Below the pieces are notes generated by a model. The model saw nothing but the letters and a program-made list of their open reading frames with translations. It was not told where the DNA came from and did no database searches. 64,000 nt of DNA from DAOTWY01 sp003696565 (GTDB lineage Bacteria > Chloroflexota > Anaerolineae > Aggregatilineales > Phototrophicaceae). Each line of letters begins with the position of its first letter. Positions within the stretch are counted from its first letter, which is position 1. The position numbers and the translations under genes are program-made. Location: positions 1 to 64,000 of the forward strand of contig DAOTWY010000015.1 in the NCBI GenBank assembly GCA_034435635.1. Direction: 5' to 3'. Shown one piece after another: positions 8,512 to 17,265 of this stretch.

Positions 8512-9825
8512 ATGTCAGAAAATCTTTTTGAAGAACCCCCGGTAGATCAAGACGATACCCGCCCAACAATGACTGTCCCAAAGGTTGAACCCGGAGAAAA
8601 AAACAAGACATCTAACCGTTTATTCGGATTTTTCTTATTGTTATTGGCTTTAGGCTTAACAGCCGGTGCAGGCATTATCCTGCTTCTGCCAGCAGATAGT
8701 TCTGAATCTACACCGGTAACACAGCCGGCTGTCGTTCAAAATCCCACCAATACCGCCGCCCCCACCTTACCCCTTACACCCGCCGGTGTAATCAATGATC
8801 CCATTGGGGCAATGATTGAGGTATATCCAACCTTAGACCCACAAACTGCGTTGTCTCTGTTAGAAAAGCCCATTGAGGCACCCCCTCAAGACTTTACGCG
8901 GATCGCACGCAACCTGACTGATCCTTTTACCATCATCCCTGCACGTGAACGCACCGAAGTCATTAAACACACTGTTCAACAGGGAGAAACAATCGAAAGC
9001 ATCGCTGTACGCTATGGCATTACACCCGAATCGATTGTGTGGTCAAACTCACGGCGAGTCATTCAGGCAATTCGTCCTGGCGATGAGCTAAATATTCCAC
9101 CGGTAGATGGCGTTTATACCACCACATCCGGCGCAACACTAAGCATCCGGGACTATGCAGAACGCTACAAAGTCGATGATCCATTCATCATTTTAGATTC
9201 ACCCTATAATCCACAGTTGGCAGGGTTAGGTCCTGATGATGTGCCGCCGAACAACACGCCTATTTTTATCCCTGGTGGCGAGGCAGAAGAAGTGGTATGG
9301 GTGGCAAATATCGAGGTCAGTGATAGCGGAGATAGTGGTTCATCAAATAGCGGTAGCACTGGCAACACCGCCCGCCCAACACAAGGACCGCCGATGGTCT
9401 CCTTTGCCCGTGGAGAGGCGGGATCGTGCGGATCACAACCGATCACAGGTGGCACACTATGGGGTAATCCCTTGGCGCGTGGAACCTATACCATTACACG
9501 CGGTTTTTCCAGCTATCATAGTGGGATTGACCTTGCCGCGCCAATTGGTACACCGGTTTATGCCGCCAATGGGGGCAGTGTGATCTTTGCTGGGTGGAAC
9601 AGCTGGGGATATGGATATATGATCGCACTGATTCATGGACCCAATATGACAGTTTATGCCCATCTCAGTGAAATTTACGTCTCCTGCGGGCAATATGTCG
9701 ATACCGGCACCATCATCGGCGCAGTCGGAAACACCGGTAATTCCAGCGGTCCACACTTGCACTTTGAAATCCGCAGCGGTTCTAATTATGAACCCTACGA
9801 CCCCGCCGCTACTATTGGATTTTAA
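8512..9825 (+). CDS. Membrane-anchored LysM/M23 peptidoglycan peptidase
   Basis: A 437-residue protein. A cytoplasmic tail (1-34) is followed by one membrane helix (about 37-59), a Pro/Thr-rich spacer, a LysM domain (about 152-197, HTVQQGETIESIAVRYGI), a degenerate LysM-like segment (about 202-255), a Ser/Gly linker and a C-terminal M23 domain (about 325-437). The zinc ligands and catalytic residues of the lysostaphin-type family are intact: H336 and D340 (HSGID), H384 (YAHLS) and H415/H417 (PHLHFE). It is therefore predicted to be an active endopeptidase acting on cell-wall cross-links, or an envelope-division factor. It is monocistronic, with a hairpin after the stop. Confidence 0.92.
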   Translation: MSENLFEEPPVDQDDTRPTMTVPKVEPGEKNKTSNRLFGFFLLLLALGLTAGAGIILLLPADSSESTPVTQPAVVQNPTNTAAPTLPLTPAGVINDPIGAMIEVYPTLDPQTALSLLEKPIEAPPQDFTRIARNLTDPFTIIPARERTEVIKHTVQQGETIESIAVRYGITPESIVWSNSRRVIQAIRPGDELNIPPVDGVYTTTSGATLSIRDYAERYKVDDPFIILDSPYNPQLAGLGPDDVPPNNTPIFIPGGEAEEVVWVANIEVSDSGDSGSSNSGSTGNTARPTQGPPMVSFARGEAGSCGSQPITGGTLWGNPLARGTYTITRGFSSYHSGIDLAAPIGTPVYAANGGSVIFAGWNSWGYGYMIALIHGPNMTVYAHLSEIYVSCGQYVDTGTIIGAVGNTGNSSGPHLHFEIRSGSNYEPYDPAATIGF

Positions 9826-9832
9826 GCATTAT

Positions 9833-9870
9833 GCCCACTTGCTCATAACATCAATAACGAGTAAGTGGGC
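9833..9870. terminator. Hairpin after the M23 peptidase gene, possible terminator
   Basis: A 12-base inverted repeat with one mismatch (GCCCACTTGCTC and GAGTAAGTGGGC, 14-base loop) begins seven bases after the stop codon. Only a short T run (TTT) follows, so it may be a weak terminator or an mRNA-stabilising structure. Confidence 0.5.
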
Positions 9871-9933
9871 TTTGACCAAAATTGCCCCCAAATCCCCGAT
9901 CTTCACCGTACCCCTGACTTAGCTAATTTGCGC

Positions 9934-9964
9934 TATAATCATAATCGAAAACAGATTCGATTAT
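9934..9964 (+). promoter_or_regulatory. Putative -10 box and operator-like inverted repeat before the GMC oxidase gene
   Basis: A perfect TATAAT (9934-9939) is followed directly by the inverted repeat ATAATCG-N10-CGATTAT (9941-9947 and 9958-9964), which ends 15 bases before the likely start codon. The repeat would overlap the transcription start, a usual position for a repressor site. No good -35 hexamer is visible. Confidence 0.35.
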
Positions 9965-9979
9965 TGTGTGAGAAGGCTG

Positions 9980-11959
9980 ATGTCATTTTTAAGTGTTGCT
10001 GAAAAAGAAACCCTATCGATTATTTGTGATACCCTCATCCCACGCCTAGAGCCAGAAAATGGTGATGATCCCAATTTGTTCCAGTTATGCGCCAGTGATC
10101 TAGATTTAGTAACACACTTTGAAGCCTATATTGACCGTATCACCACCCCCGCGGAAAAACGTCAACTCAAATTTGTACTCAATGGGTTAAATACCGGCTT
10201 ACTTAATGGCATCATCAGCGGGCACTGGGCACCATTAAAAGACATGCCACAAGCTGCACGAGAAGATGTGCTCAAAAAATTAGCGACCAGCCGGTTTGAA
10301 CTTGCCCGTACCACTTTCCTGACGTTCAAGCGCGTTTCGACATTTTTATTTTACGCGCTTATGCCGTCTGGTCAGCCAAACCCCACATGGAAAACATTCA
10401 ACTATCAGCCGCCGCCCCAGCCAGAAACACAGCCCCGCCCCATTGAGCCATTCACAATTAACGCGCCAGCCGTGTTAGAAACTGAGATATTGGTTATCGG
10501 CAGTGGTGCAGGTGGTGGTGTAGTTGCCGGTGAATTAGCCCAAGCGGGCTATGAGGTCATGGTAATTGAGAAGGGTGACTATTTTGCGGATCACGAATTC
10601 CCGCGTAGCGAATATGAAGGCATGGCACAGCTCTATGAAAAGCACGGCGCATTAGTCACATCTGATGCAACCATGTCAATCTTGGCAGGCAGCACCCTGG
10701 GCGGTGGGACAACTATCAACTGGTCGGCATCCTTCCGCACACCGGATTATGTTTTAAAAGAATGGGAGCAAGTTCTTGGTTTTAGCGGCGCAACCAGCCA
10801 AGCGTTACAAAACTCGTTTGATGCAGTCATCCAGCGGACAAATATCAACACAGCGGAAAGCCTCGCTAACCCGAATAATCGTGTATTTGAGCGCGGCAGC
10901 CAAGCCCTCGGTTATACCTGTGAAGTCGTGCCGCGCAATGTCAAAGGCTGTGAAGTGTGTGACTTCTGCAATTATGGTTGTCAATTTGGTGCAAAGATGG
11001 GCACCCTCAAAACCTATCTGCAAGATGCTTATGATGCGGGGGCAAAGATTGTGGTACGCGGGCATGTTGACCGTATTTTACACCGGCATGGCAAAGTCAT
11101 TGGTGCAGTGGTTCACGTAAAAGAGAAAAATGGCGCAGTACATCATGTAACCGTTAAAGCGAAAGTCGTGGTCGTCAGTGCCGGGACAATTCATACACCC
11201 GCGATTTTGCTGCGTTCCGGGTTAAGTAACCCCAACATTGGAAAAAACCTATATCTACATCCAACCACTGTTACAACCGGGTTATTTGATGAACCAATTG
11301 ATCCCTGGCGGGGTGCGCCTTTAACCCGTGTCGTCCGGGATTTCAAAAACTTAGATGGTAATGGTTATGGGGTTTGGTTAGAAAACGCACCAGCACATCC
11401 CGGTTTAAATGGCTTGGCAACGCCCTGGTTAGACGCGCGTCAATATAAACGTGCCATACAGCGTTTACCGAATATGGCAAACATCATTATCCTGACTCGT
11501 GATCGTGATAGCGGGCGCATCACATTAGATAAACACGGGCAACCACATATCCATTACCGTTTAAGTCACTATGATGCAAAACACCTAATGCTTGGAATGA
11601 AAGAAGCATTGAAAATTCACATCGCAGCCGGGGCATTAGAAGTTTCCACACCACATAATGACCGCCCCACTTATGTGCCAGGGCGTAATGGCAAGTTAGA
11701 CTATTTCCTCACACAAATGGAAAAACGAGGACTCAAACCCAACGATTTTGCTTTGTTCAGCGCACATCAAATGTCTACCGCACGCATCGGCGGGGATTCT
11801 GCACGCGGCGCAATAGACCCAACTGGACAGAGCTATGAGATCAAAAATCTATACGTGGCGGATGGCAGCGCGTTACCCAACGCCCCCGGCGTAAACCCGA
11901 TGCTGTCGATTATGGCAGTGTCCCACTACATCGCTCAACAGATTAAATCACGGATGTAA
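9980..11959 (+). CDS. GMC-family oxidoreductase, long-chain alcohol oxidase-like
   Basis: About 659 residues from the ATG at 9980, which has AGAAGG four bases upstream; an in-frame GTG lies 12 bases earlier. The N-terminal 150 residues are an all-helical segment resembling the gluconate dehydrogenase subunit 3 type domain. The FAD site follows (LVIGSGAGGGVVAGELAQAG), then TLGGGTTINWS. A Cys-rich loop (CEVCDFCNYGCQFGAK) is typical of the fatty alcohol oxidase subgroup. The C-terminal GMC catalytic region holds the His of SAHQMSTARIGG and the Asn of APGVNPMLS. It probably oxidises a long-chain or sterol-like alcohol to an aldehyde with FAD. No signal peptide is seen. It is a single-gene transcript. 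Confidence 0.88.
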   Translation: MSFLSVAEKETLSIICDTLIPRLEPENGDDPNLFQLCASDLDLVTHFEAYIDRITTPAEKRQLKFVLNGLNTGLLNGIISGHWAPLKDMPQAAREDVLKKLATSRFELARTTFLTFKRVSTFLFYALMPSGQPNPTWKTFNYQPPPQPETQPRPIEPFTINAPAVLETEILVIGSGAGGGVVAGELAQAGYEVMVIEKGDYFADHEFPRSEYEGMAQLYEKHGALVTSDATMSILAGSTLGGGTTINWSASFRTPDYVLKEWEQVLGFSGATSQALQNSFDAVIQRTNINTAESLANPNNRVFERGSQALGYTCEVVPRNVKGCEVCDFCNYGCQFGAKMGTLKTYLQDAYDAGAKIVVRGHVDRILHRHGKVIGAVVHVKEKNGAVHHVTVKAKVVVVSAGTIHTPAILLRSGLSNPNIGKNLYLHPTTVTTGLFDEPIDPWRGAPLTRVVRDFKNLDGNGYGVWLENAPAHPGLNGLATPWLDARQYKRAIQRLPNMANIIILTRDRDSGRITLDKHGQPHIHYRLSHYDAKHLMLGMKEALKIHIAAGALEVSTPHNDRPTYVPGRNGKLDYFLTQMEKRGLKPNDFALFSAHQMSTARIGGDSARGAIDPTGQSYEIKNLYVADGSALPNAPGVNPMLSIMAVSHYIAQQIKSRM

Positions 11960-11975
11960 AGAATACAATGTGATA

Positions 11976-12059
11976 TTGCTAAGGGATAAATCCCCTGGCA
12001 ACGCTATCCACCTCATCCATGGGGCGACCAACTCTAGCGTGCGGGATTTATCCCCACGC
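11976..12059 (+). repeat. Interspersed palindromic repeat, copy A (compound)
   Basis: Two palindromes occur within 84 bases: the first contains AAGGGATAAATCCCCTGGCA (11981-12000), the second GCGTGCGGGATTTATCCCCACGC (12037-12059). The first matches copies at 30651, 47467 (reverse) and 54563 (reverse), including some flanking sequence such as the TATCCACCTCATCCATGG stretch. It lies between two convergent genes. No coding content is seen in 11960-12108. Confidence 0.65.
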
Positions 12060-12108
12060 CGGAGATGGGCAATTAGTTGCTTAAGGTGCATAGCTGGCAA
12101 CATCAGGG

Positions 12109-13536
12109 TCAATCCTCATCCGGCTTATCCTCTGCTGGTGATTGCTGTTCCTGCACGGCACGGAGTTCGCTCGTCGCACGTTTTGCTTCCACGCGGGCTT
12201 CTTCATCCCGCTTTTCCTGCCGTTTTTCTGCAAAATGGCGGATATCTTTCACAACATCATGGATAGCTTGGGCATCTGCACCACCTAAAAAACGCGCCAA
12301 TCGCTCTAGCGTATCAATCAGGCTTTCTAGCGTATAAGGTGAGTCGGTTGGAGCAGTTTCTAATGCCATATTGAGTATGTCACGTGTTTCTTTAACCTTA
12401 CCCTGCGCCATCCGTGAAACAATCAGATCAGCATATGCCCAATAATTATCAACATCCGCCTGCACCTCATTCCAAGCAAGTTGCTCCACACGTTGATAGG
12501 TTTTTATCATCTTCTCACGCTGTCCAGTTTCAGCATAAAGCAAAGCAAGGTTACTAAAAGGATAAGAGGATTGCGGGGTGACTTGTGTGCCACGTTCATA
12601 AGCATAAATCGCCTGCTCAACCTGCCCACGCCGACGATATAACCCCCCTAATGCCCCCCACCATGATTCACCATCCTCATCCATGAGTTTGGGTAGGGTA
12701 TCTAAGGCATCAACAAATAAATCCTCTGAACGGACATAAGCTTTATCACGGTCAATTTTCAATTTGAGAACTTCGGGGTGATCATTTGGTGTGCCGGCTT
12801 TGGTGAGGGCATCAATTTGCTTTTGTATTGAATCACCAATGCGGCGATAGACATAGCCCAAAGCTGCCCGAGAAGGTGCAAATTGTTCATCTAAACGAAG
12901 TGATTCTTGTAATGCCTCACGCGCTTTTTCTAATTCACCGCTTTGGGTATAAACATAGCCCAGACGATAATGAATGATGGGGTTTTTGGGGTCATATTGC
13001 AAAGCACGCTGGTACGTATCTAACGCGCCACGATAATCCTGGGCACGATATTGACGCTCTCCAACAGGTAAAAGGGATAAGGCAATAGAAGCGGCAGTCG
13101 CATTTTCGCGTTGATGTTGTGCGGTGGCTTGCAGTTCATCACGTAGTTGATCCAGCTCTTTGTTACGTTGTGCAAGTTCTTTTTCGAGTTGTTCACGGGC
13201 TTCTCGTAATTCCTGACTGGCGTTGTTAAGCCGATTAAACCCAACCACACCGGCGACAATTGCCAGAATAGGGACAATTAACCCAATTGCACCGGACATC
13301 GCCTCAAACAAACCAAACAGATCACCCGCTAATCCCACAGCGTCTTTAGCTTGCTGTTCAATATCTGCCATATCCAACAAGGCAGCTTCAGCACGGTCTG
13401 CAGCAGCTTGAGCTTGTTCTACCAGTTCATAGAGTGTGTTAATATCAGGTTGTGGGTCTGGCGTTTCCTCTTGTGCCACCACCAATATACTGCTGATAAT
13501 AAACACCATGATGCTAATGATGATCCACCGTTTCAT
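12109..13536 (-). CDS. Membrane-anchored coiled-coil TPR protein
   Basis: A 475-residue protein. A signal sequence or first membrane helix (1-21) is followed by an acidic, Ala-rich helical region (about 35-70), a second hydrophobic helix (about 78-99, SGAIGLIVPILAIVAGVVGF), a charged coiled coil (about 103-145) and several TPR units (about 155-330; for example DYRGALDTYQRALQYDPKNP and LEKAREALQESLRLDEQF). The tail is charged and rich in E, K and R. The TPR part faces one side of the membrane as a protein-binding platform. Its start overlaps the stop of the LSDAT/SLOG gene by four bases (ATGA), and AGGGGA precedes it. The pairing suggests that the SLOG protein senses a ligand and signals through this protein. 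Confidence 0.85.
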   Translation of the reverse strand: MKRWIIISIMVFIISSILVVAQEETPDPQPDINTLYELVEQAQAAADRAEAALLDMADIEQQAKDAVGLAGDLFGLFEAMSGAIGLIVPILAIVAGVVGFNRLNNASQELREAREQLEKELAQRNKELDQLRDELQATAQHQRENATAASIALSLLPVGERQYRAQDYRGALDTYQRALQYDPKNPIIHYRLGYVYTQSGELEKAREALQESLRLDEQFAPSRAALGYVYRRIGDSIQKQIDALTKAGTPNDHPEVLKLKIDRDKAYVRSEDLFVDALDTLPKLMDEDGESWWGALGGLYRRRGQVEQAIYAYERGTQVTPQSSYPFSNLALLYAETGQREKMIKTYQRVEQLAWNEVQADVDNYWAYADLIVSRMAQGKVKETRDILNMALETAPTDSPYTLESLIDTLERLARFLGGADAQAIHDVVKDIRHFAEKRQEKRDEEARVEAKRATSELRAVQEQQSPAEDKPDED

Positions 13537-14300
13537 TGGTTATCCCCTAAAAATCGCTTCGCTAATTTGGTACGCATCACCTCTGGACCTTCGATCGTGC
13601 CAACAAGTTGAATATCGCCCCCAGCTAAAATAGCGCGCAAAATTCGCTGGTTAGACTTACCGGAGCGGAAAGCGGTGGAAATTTCATCCGCTGCACGTCC
13701 ACTGCCTTCTAAAACAATCACACCGAGTTTGCGCGTCATGGTAGAGGCTAAATACACTTCTTGCATGGCGATTTTACCGCCATTAATTAAAACGCCAACA
13801 GCAGGTTTATCACCGCTTAGGGCATGTGTCAGTTGCAAAATAAACGGAGATTCCGTGCCCCATTCACCAGCATCAACTAACACAAAGTGCGTATGATTAT
13901 CTTCCAGCTGTGCTTGCTGATTTGGGTTATGATAGCCAGGAAATTCAACACGCCCCAAAGGTGAAACGCCAATGAGCGGGAAATTTAACCCCAGGCGATG
14001 GCGCGTATCCCCAACCATTTTCATAATACCAGCTTCGGTACCCCCATCAATAATAACGATGTTATGCTCATCAGCAAATTGCGCCACCCCTTCAATTATA
14101 CGCTCGGTCAGGGTTAAGTCATCTTCAGACATATTAGACGCGCCACCACTGATGAAGATTGTCGGGCGGTGCTGCTGAAACCCTAAACGACGCAAGGCAC
14201 GTACCGGATCACCATCTGATGGTACAACAATTGCACTTGCTTGGTTTTCATTTGGGAATTGCACACTGAAAACTGTGTAATACTCAGGTAGACTATTCAT
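13533..14300 (-). CDS. TRPM-like SLOG (LSDAT) domain protein
   Basis: A 255-residue cytosolic protein made almost entirely of a Rossmann-like SLOG domain of the prokaryotic TRPM type. Visible motifs are FISGGASNM, NIVIIDGGTEAGIMKMVGD, PLIGVSPLGRVEFPG and NHTHFVLVDAGEWGTES, which match the N-terminal ligand domain of TRPM channels. SLOG domains are proposed to bind or process nucleotide-derived ligands, and LSDAT members often sit beside membrane effectors. Its stop overlaps the start of the membrane TPR gene, forming a two-gene operon. No strong ribosome site is seen before the ATG. The ligand is unknown. Confidence 0.85.
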   Translation of the reverse strand: MNSLPEYYTVFSVQFPNENQASAIVVPSDGDPVRALRRLGFQQHRPTIFISGGASNMSEDDLTLTERIIEGVAQFADEHNIVIIDGGTEAGIMKMVGDTRHRLGLNFPLIGVSPLGRVEFPGYHNPNQQAQLEDNHTHFVLVDAGEWGTESPFILQLTHALSGDKPAVGVLINGGKIAMQEVYLASTMTRKLGVIVLEGSGRAADEISTAFRSGKSNQRILRAILAGGDIQLVGTIEGPEVMRTKLAKRFLGDNQ

Positions 14301-14324
14301 AAGTTTTATACCAAGAGGCTCTCT

Positions 14325-15407
14325 ATGTCTGCTGAATTTGCATCGGAACTACTCCAGTGGTTTGATAAAACCGCCGCTCAGTTACCTTGGCGTACCGTAC
14401 GCCCTGATCCTTACCATGTCTGGCTTTCTGAAGTGATGTTACAGCAGACACAGGTTGAAACGGTCATTCCTTATTATAAGCGTTTTTTGAAATCCTACCC
14501 GACGATCTATGAATTAGCCCATGCAAACCTAGATGAAATACTCAAGCAGTGGGAAGGTTTAGGGTATTATAGCCGTGCCCGGCATTTACACAAAACTGCC
14601 CAGATTATTGTCCAACAGCTGGATGGGCAGTTTCCTCAAACAGCGGCAGATTTACAAAAACTGCCCGGTATTGGGCGTTATACCGCAGGAGCAATTGCCA
14701 GTATCGCGTTTGGAGAAGCCGCCCCCGTTTTAGATGGGAACGTCATCCGGGTGTTTACCCGCTTATTGGATTTAGCGGATGACATCACCCAAACATCCAC
14801 AAAAAAATATCTATGGCAAATCGCAGCAGATTGGATACCCACACAACGCCCCGGAGATTATAACCAGGCGTTGATGGAGTTAGGGCAAAAAGTCTGTACC
14901 CCACACAACCCAACATGTGGCTCGTGTCCGATTCAGCAATATTGCCAGTCATACGCCAACGGCACACAAGCAGAGCGTCCGATCAAACGGAAGAAAGCTC
15001 CTATTCCACATTATGATGTTGCTGCGGGCATCATCAAGCGGGATGATGGTAAAATCCTAATCGCTCAGCGTCCTCATGAAAAACTGCTAGGTGGTTTGTG
15101 GGAGTTCCCAGGTGGCAAGCAAGAAACTGGCGAAACATTACCAGATACCCTGCGTCGTGAATTAAAAGAAGAGTTGATGATTGATGTTGCTGTTGGTGAT
15201 CTATTTGTCAGTGTCAAACATGCCTTTACGCATTTTAAGATCACACTGCACGCATTTGAATGTCGTATCATCAGCGGTGAGCCGCAAACACTAGAAGCAG
15301 CCGCAATCGCTTGGGTCTACCTGGATGAAATGAAGCAATATGCCTTTGGTAAAGCGGATCGCCAAATCATTGATGCCCTATATAAACGACACAACATGTT
15401 GTTTTAA
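14325..15407 (+). CDS. mutY: A/G-specific adenine DNA glycosylase MutY
   Basis: A 360-residue enzyme that removes adenine mispaired with 8-oxoguanine. The catalytic Glu is E36 (SEVMLQQTQV) and the HhH-GPD motif is at LPGIGRYTAGAIAS with D137 (VLDGNVIRV). The iron-sulfur ligands are C191, C198, C201 and C207. The C-terminal domain (about 228-355) is the MutT-like 8-oxoG reader. It keeps a nearly complete Nudix box (G264 to I287, GGKQETGE with RRELKEEL), which many MutY proteins have lost. GAGG lies six bases before the ATG. The gene is divergent from the SLOG-TPR pair. Confidence 0.95.
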   Translation: MSAEFASELLQWFDKTAAQLPWRTVRPDPYHVWLSEVMLQQTQVETVIPYYKRFLKSYPTIYELAHANLDEILKQWEGLGYYSRARHLHKTAQIIVQQLDGQFPQTAADLQKLPGIGRYTAGAIASIAFGEAAPVLDGNVIRVFTRLLDLADDITQTSTKKYLWQIAADWIPTQRPGDYNQALMELGQKVCTPHNPTCGSCPIQQYCQSYANGTQAERPIKRKKAPIPHYDVAAGIIKRDDGKILIAQRPHEKLLGGLWEFPGGKQETGETLPDTLRRELKEELMIDVAVGDLFVSVKHAFTHFKITLHAFECRIISGEPQTLEAAAIAWVYLDEMKQYAFGKADRQIIDALYKRHNMLF

Positions 15408-15439
15408 TATCTCGTTTCGTTAATTTTAAGCTCAACTGC

Positions 15440-15468
15440 TTGTAAAAGGACAATATCTCATGTACAAT
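15440..15468 (+). promoter_or_regulatory. Putative sigma-70 promoter of the cytochrome oxidase operon
   Basis: TTGTAA (15440-15445), a 17-base spacer and TACAAT (15463-15468), preceded by TG (extended -10). It would give a leader of about 85 bases before ctaC. Confidence 0.55.
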
Positions 15469-15559
15469 CTGGATAAAGATTTGTGTAAAATTTAACAATT
15501 CTGAATTAGTCTCGGTATTAACCCCGTATTTCATCTGAGGTATATATTAGGAAGTCTCT

Positions 15560-17164
15560 ATGGATTTAGGTAACAAGGGTAAATCGAGTGTCAATGCTGG
15601 TTTAATTGCCGGCGTTGTTGCTGTTTTGACGGTGCTACTCGCACTTGGGGGGCTGTTAATTTCACAGCTTGAAGACACAGTACTGCTGCCCATCAATGCG
15701 TCTGCTGAATCAGAACAAGTTGACCAGTTGTTCCGCGTTTTGTTGGGAATTGGCGGCGCAATTTTCCTATTGGTAGAAGGCGCGCTACTCTATTCTATCA
15801 TCCGCTTTCGTGTCAAAAAGGGTGATACAAGCGATGGTCCAACCATTCATGGGAACGTTACGCTAGAATTAGTGTGGACGGCTATTCCAGCAGTAATCGT
15901 GCTGTTCCTTGTGGTTTATAGCTATCAAGTCTGGATAGACATCCGCGCCCCTAAAGAAGGTGAAATGGTTGTCAACGCGACAGGCGCGCGCTTTGCCTGG
16001 ACGTTTAATTATGACCTTCCCGTTCCAGATGACATGGTAGCAATGTTCCGTGAAAATGACTTGATGTCTGAGTTGGAAGGCAACGAGGAAGACGGCTATA
16101 CGCTAAACGTGACCTCCAACATCTTGCATGTCTATGATGAACGTCCAGTTGTGATGGTCATGAACTCTCAAGACGTGATTCATGCTTTTTGGGTGCCAGA
16201 AATGCGGATCAAGCAAGATTTGCTGCCTGGGCGTACCACTGAAATTCGCTTTACCCCAATTGCGTTGGAACGGGAATATGATGCAGAAGCGAATGCGGTC
16301 TATGATGAAGCGGCAGATTTAGCCGTAACAAACTACCGTGAAAATGGTGAGCTGACTACGCTAGTGACATTCTTCGGTACCGATGGCGAAGAAGTTGCCC
16401 GGCTATTGGAAACCTATACCATTGGAGAGTTCAACCGCATTGTTGAAGCAGTCCGTAGTGTACGAAACGAAAACCCGAAGGTTGACCCGCGTAGCACCAG
16501 CTTCACAACCGCTGTTAAAGACCGCCTGACAGAAAATCTGCAAAATCTGCCAGAGGAGGACATGCTAGCGTTTGCATCTGCCTTTGGCACAAATGGCATT
16601 AACTATAACCAATATCGTGTGGTATGCACTGAGCTATGTGGTAGCGGACATGGTGCGATGTATGCTTATGTTCGTGTGTATGACAGCGAGCAAGATTATT
16701 ATGAGACTTTCGTCAACCCGACGATCTTCGCCCGTGCTAATCCGCCGGATGATCCAGTGCTGCAAGGTGCGCAAATTTTGGCAAGCGGCACTTATCCTTG
16801 CTCCGGTTGCCATCTCCTACAAGAATCAGGTGATGGATTCACCATTGATTGGGGTGGGTTAACCGGACCTGCATTAGAAGGAGTGGGGGAACGCGCCGCA
16901 ACCAACCGTAGCAATTCAACTGGCTTAGCACCAGAAGAATATCTATTCCAATCGCTTTATATCCCAGGTGCTTACTTGGTGCCAGGTTTTAATAACCTGA
17001 TGAATAACTTCCAATTTGGCAACCCAGATGGTGATCTATATATGCCAGTCAATGATGCAAAAGCGATTGTTGCTTATCTTTGCTCATTGAGTGAAAGCAG
17101 TGAATACGCCTGCGACCTAGAAAATCTGGATGCTTACGCGGCAAGCTTCATTGATGACAATTAG
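15560..17164 (+). CDS. ctaC: Cytochrome c oxidase subunit II with fused cytochrome c (caa3 type)
   Basis: A 534-residue protein with membrane helices at about 13-35, 57-80 and 103-122. The CuA cupredoxin domain has ligands H208 (VIHAFWVPE), C356, E358, C360, H364 and M367 (CTELCGSGHGAM). The C-terminal cytochrome c has C414-C417-H418 (CSGCH) and the axial Met probably M495 (LYMPV). It takes electrons from a cytochrome c or complex III equivalent and passes them to subunit I. Between H208 and C356 there is an extra acidic stretch of about 115 residues (roughly 235-350) that breaks the normal spacing of the CuA domain. All ligands are kept, so the protein is probably functional. It is the first gene of the oxidase operon, with AGGAAG before the ATG. 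Confidence 0.95.
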   Translation: MDLGNKGKSSVNAGLIAGVVAVLTVLLALGGLLISQLEDTVLLPINASAESEQVDQLFRVLLGIGGAIFLLVEGALLYSIIRFRVKKGDTSDGPTIHGNVTLELVWTAIPAVIVLFLVVYSYQVWIDIRAPKEGEMVVNATGARFAWTFNYDLPVPDDMVAMFRENDLMSELEGNEEDGYTLNVTSNILHVYDERPVVMVMNSQDVIHAFWVPEMRIKQDLLPGRTTEIRFTPIALEREYDAEANAVYDEAADLAVTNYRENGELTTLVTFFGTDGEEVARLLETYTIGEFNRIVEAVRSVRNENPKVDPRSTSFTTAVKDRLTENLQNLPEEDMLAFASAFGTNGINYNQYRVVCTELCGSGHGAMYAYVRVYDSEQDYYETFVNPTIFARANPPDDPVLQGAQILASGTYPCSGCHLLQESGDGFTIDWGGLTGPALEGVGERAATNRSNSTGLAPEEYLFQSLYIPGAYLVPGFNNLMNNFQFGNPDGDLYMPVNDAKAIVAYLCSLSESSEYACDLENLDAYAASFIDDN

Positions 17165-17184
17165 CATCTGACTGTTGATGTTTA

Positions 17185-17231
17185 GCTGTTAGCTCTCGGT
17201 TTTCGTCATGCGCTGACCAAGGGCTAACAGC
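17185..17231 (+). other. Inverted repeat between ctaC and ctaD
   Basis: GCTGTTAGC (17185-17193) pairs with GCTAACAGC (17223-17231). There is no T tract, so it is more likely an mRNA processing or stability element that tunes subunit ratio than a terminator. Confidence 0.4.
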
Positions 17232-17265
17232 CCCAGTATCAAAAAGTATTGTTAGGGAGAAAAAA

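Noticed and set aside
11960..12108. tRNA or rRNA in the intergenic region
   Set aside because: The palindromes match other dispersed copies and do not fold as a cloverleaf.
17165..17265. Intrinsic terminator between ctaC and ctaD
   Set aside because: The inverted repeat lacks a T tract and the genes belong to one operon by function and spacing.
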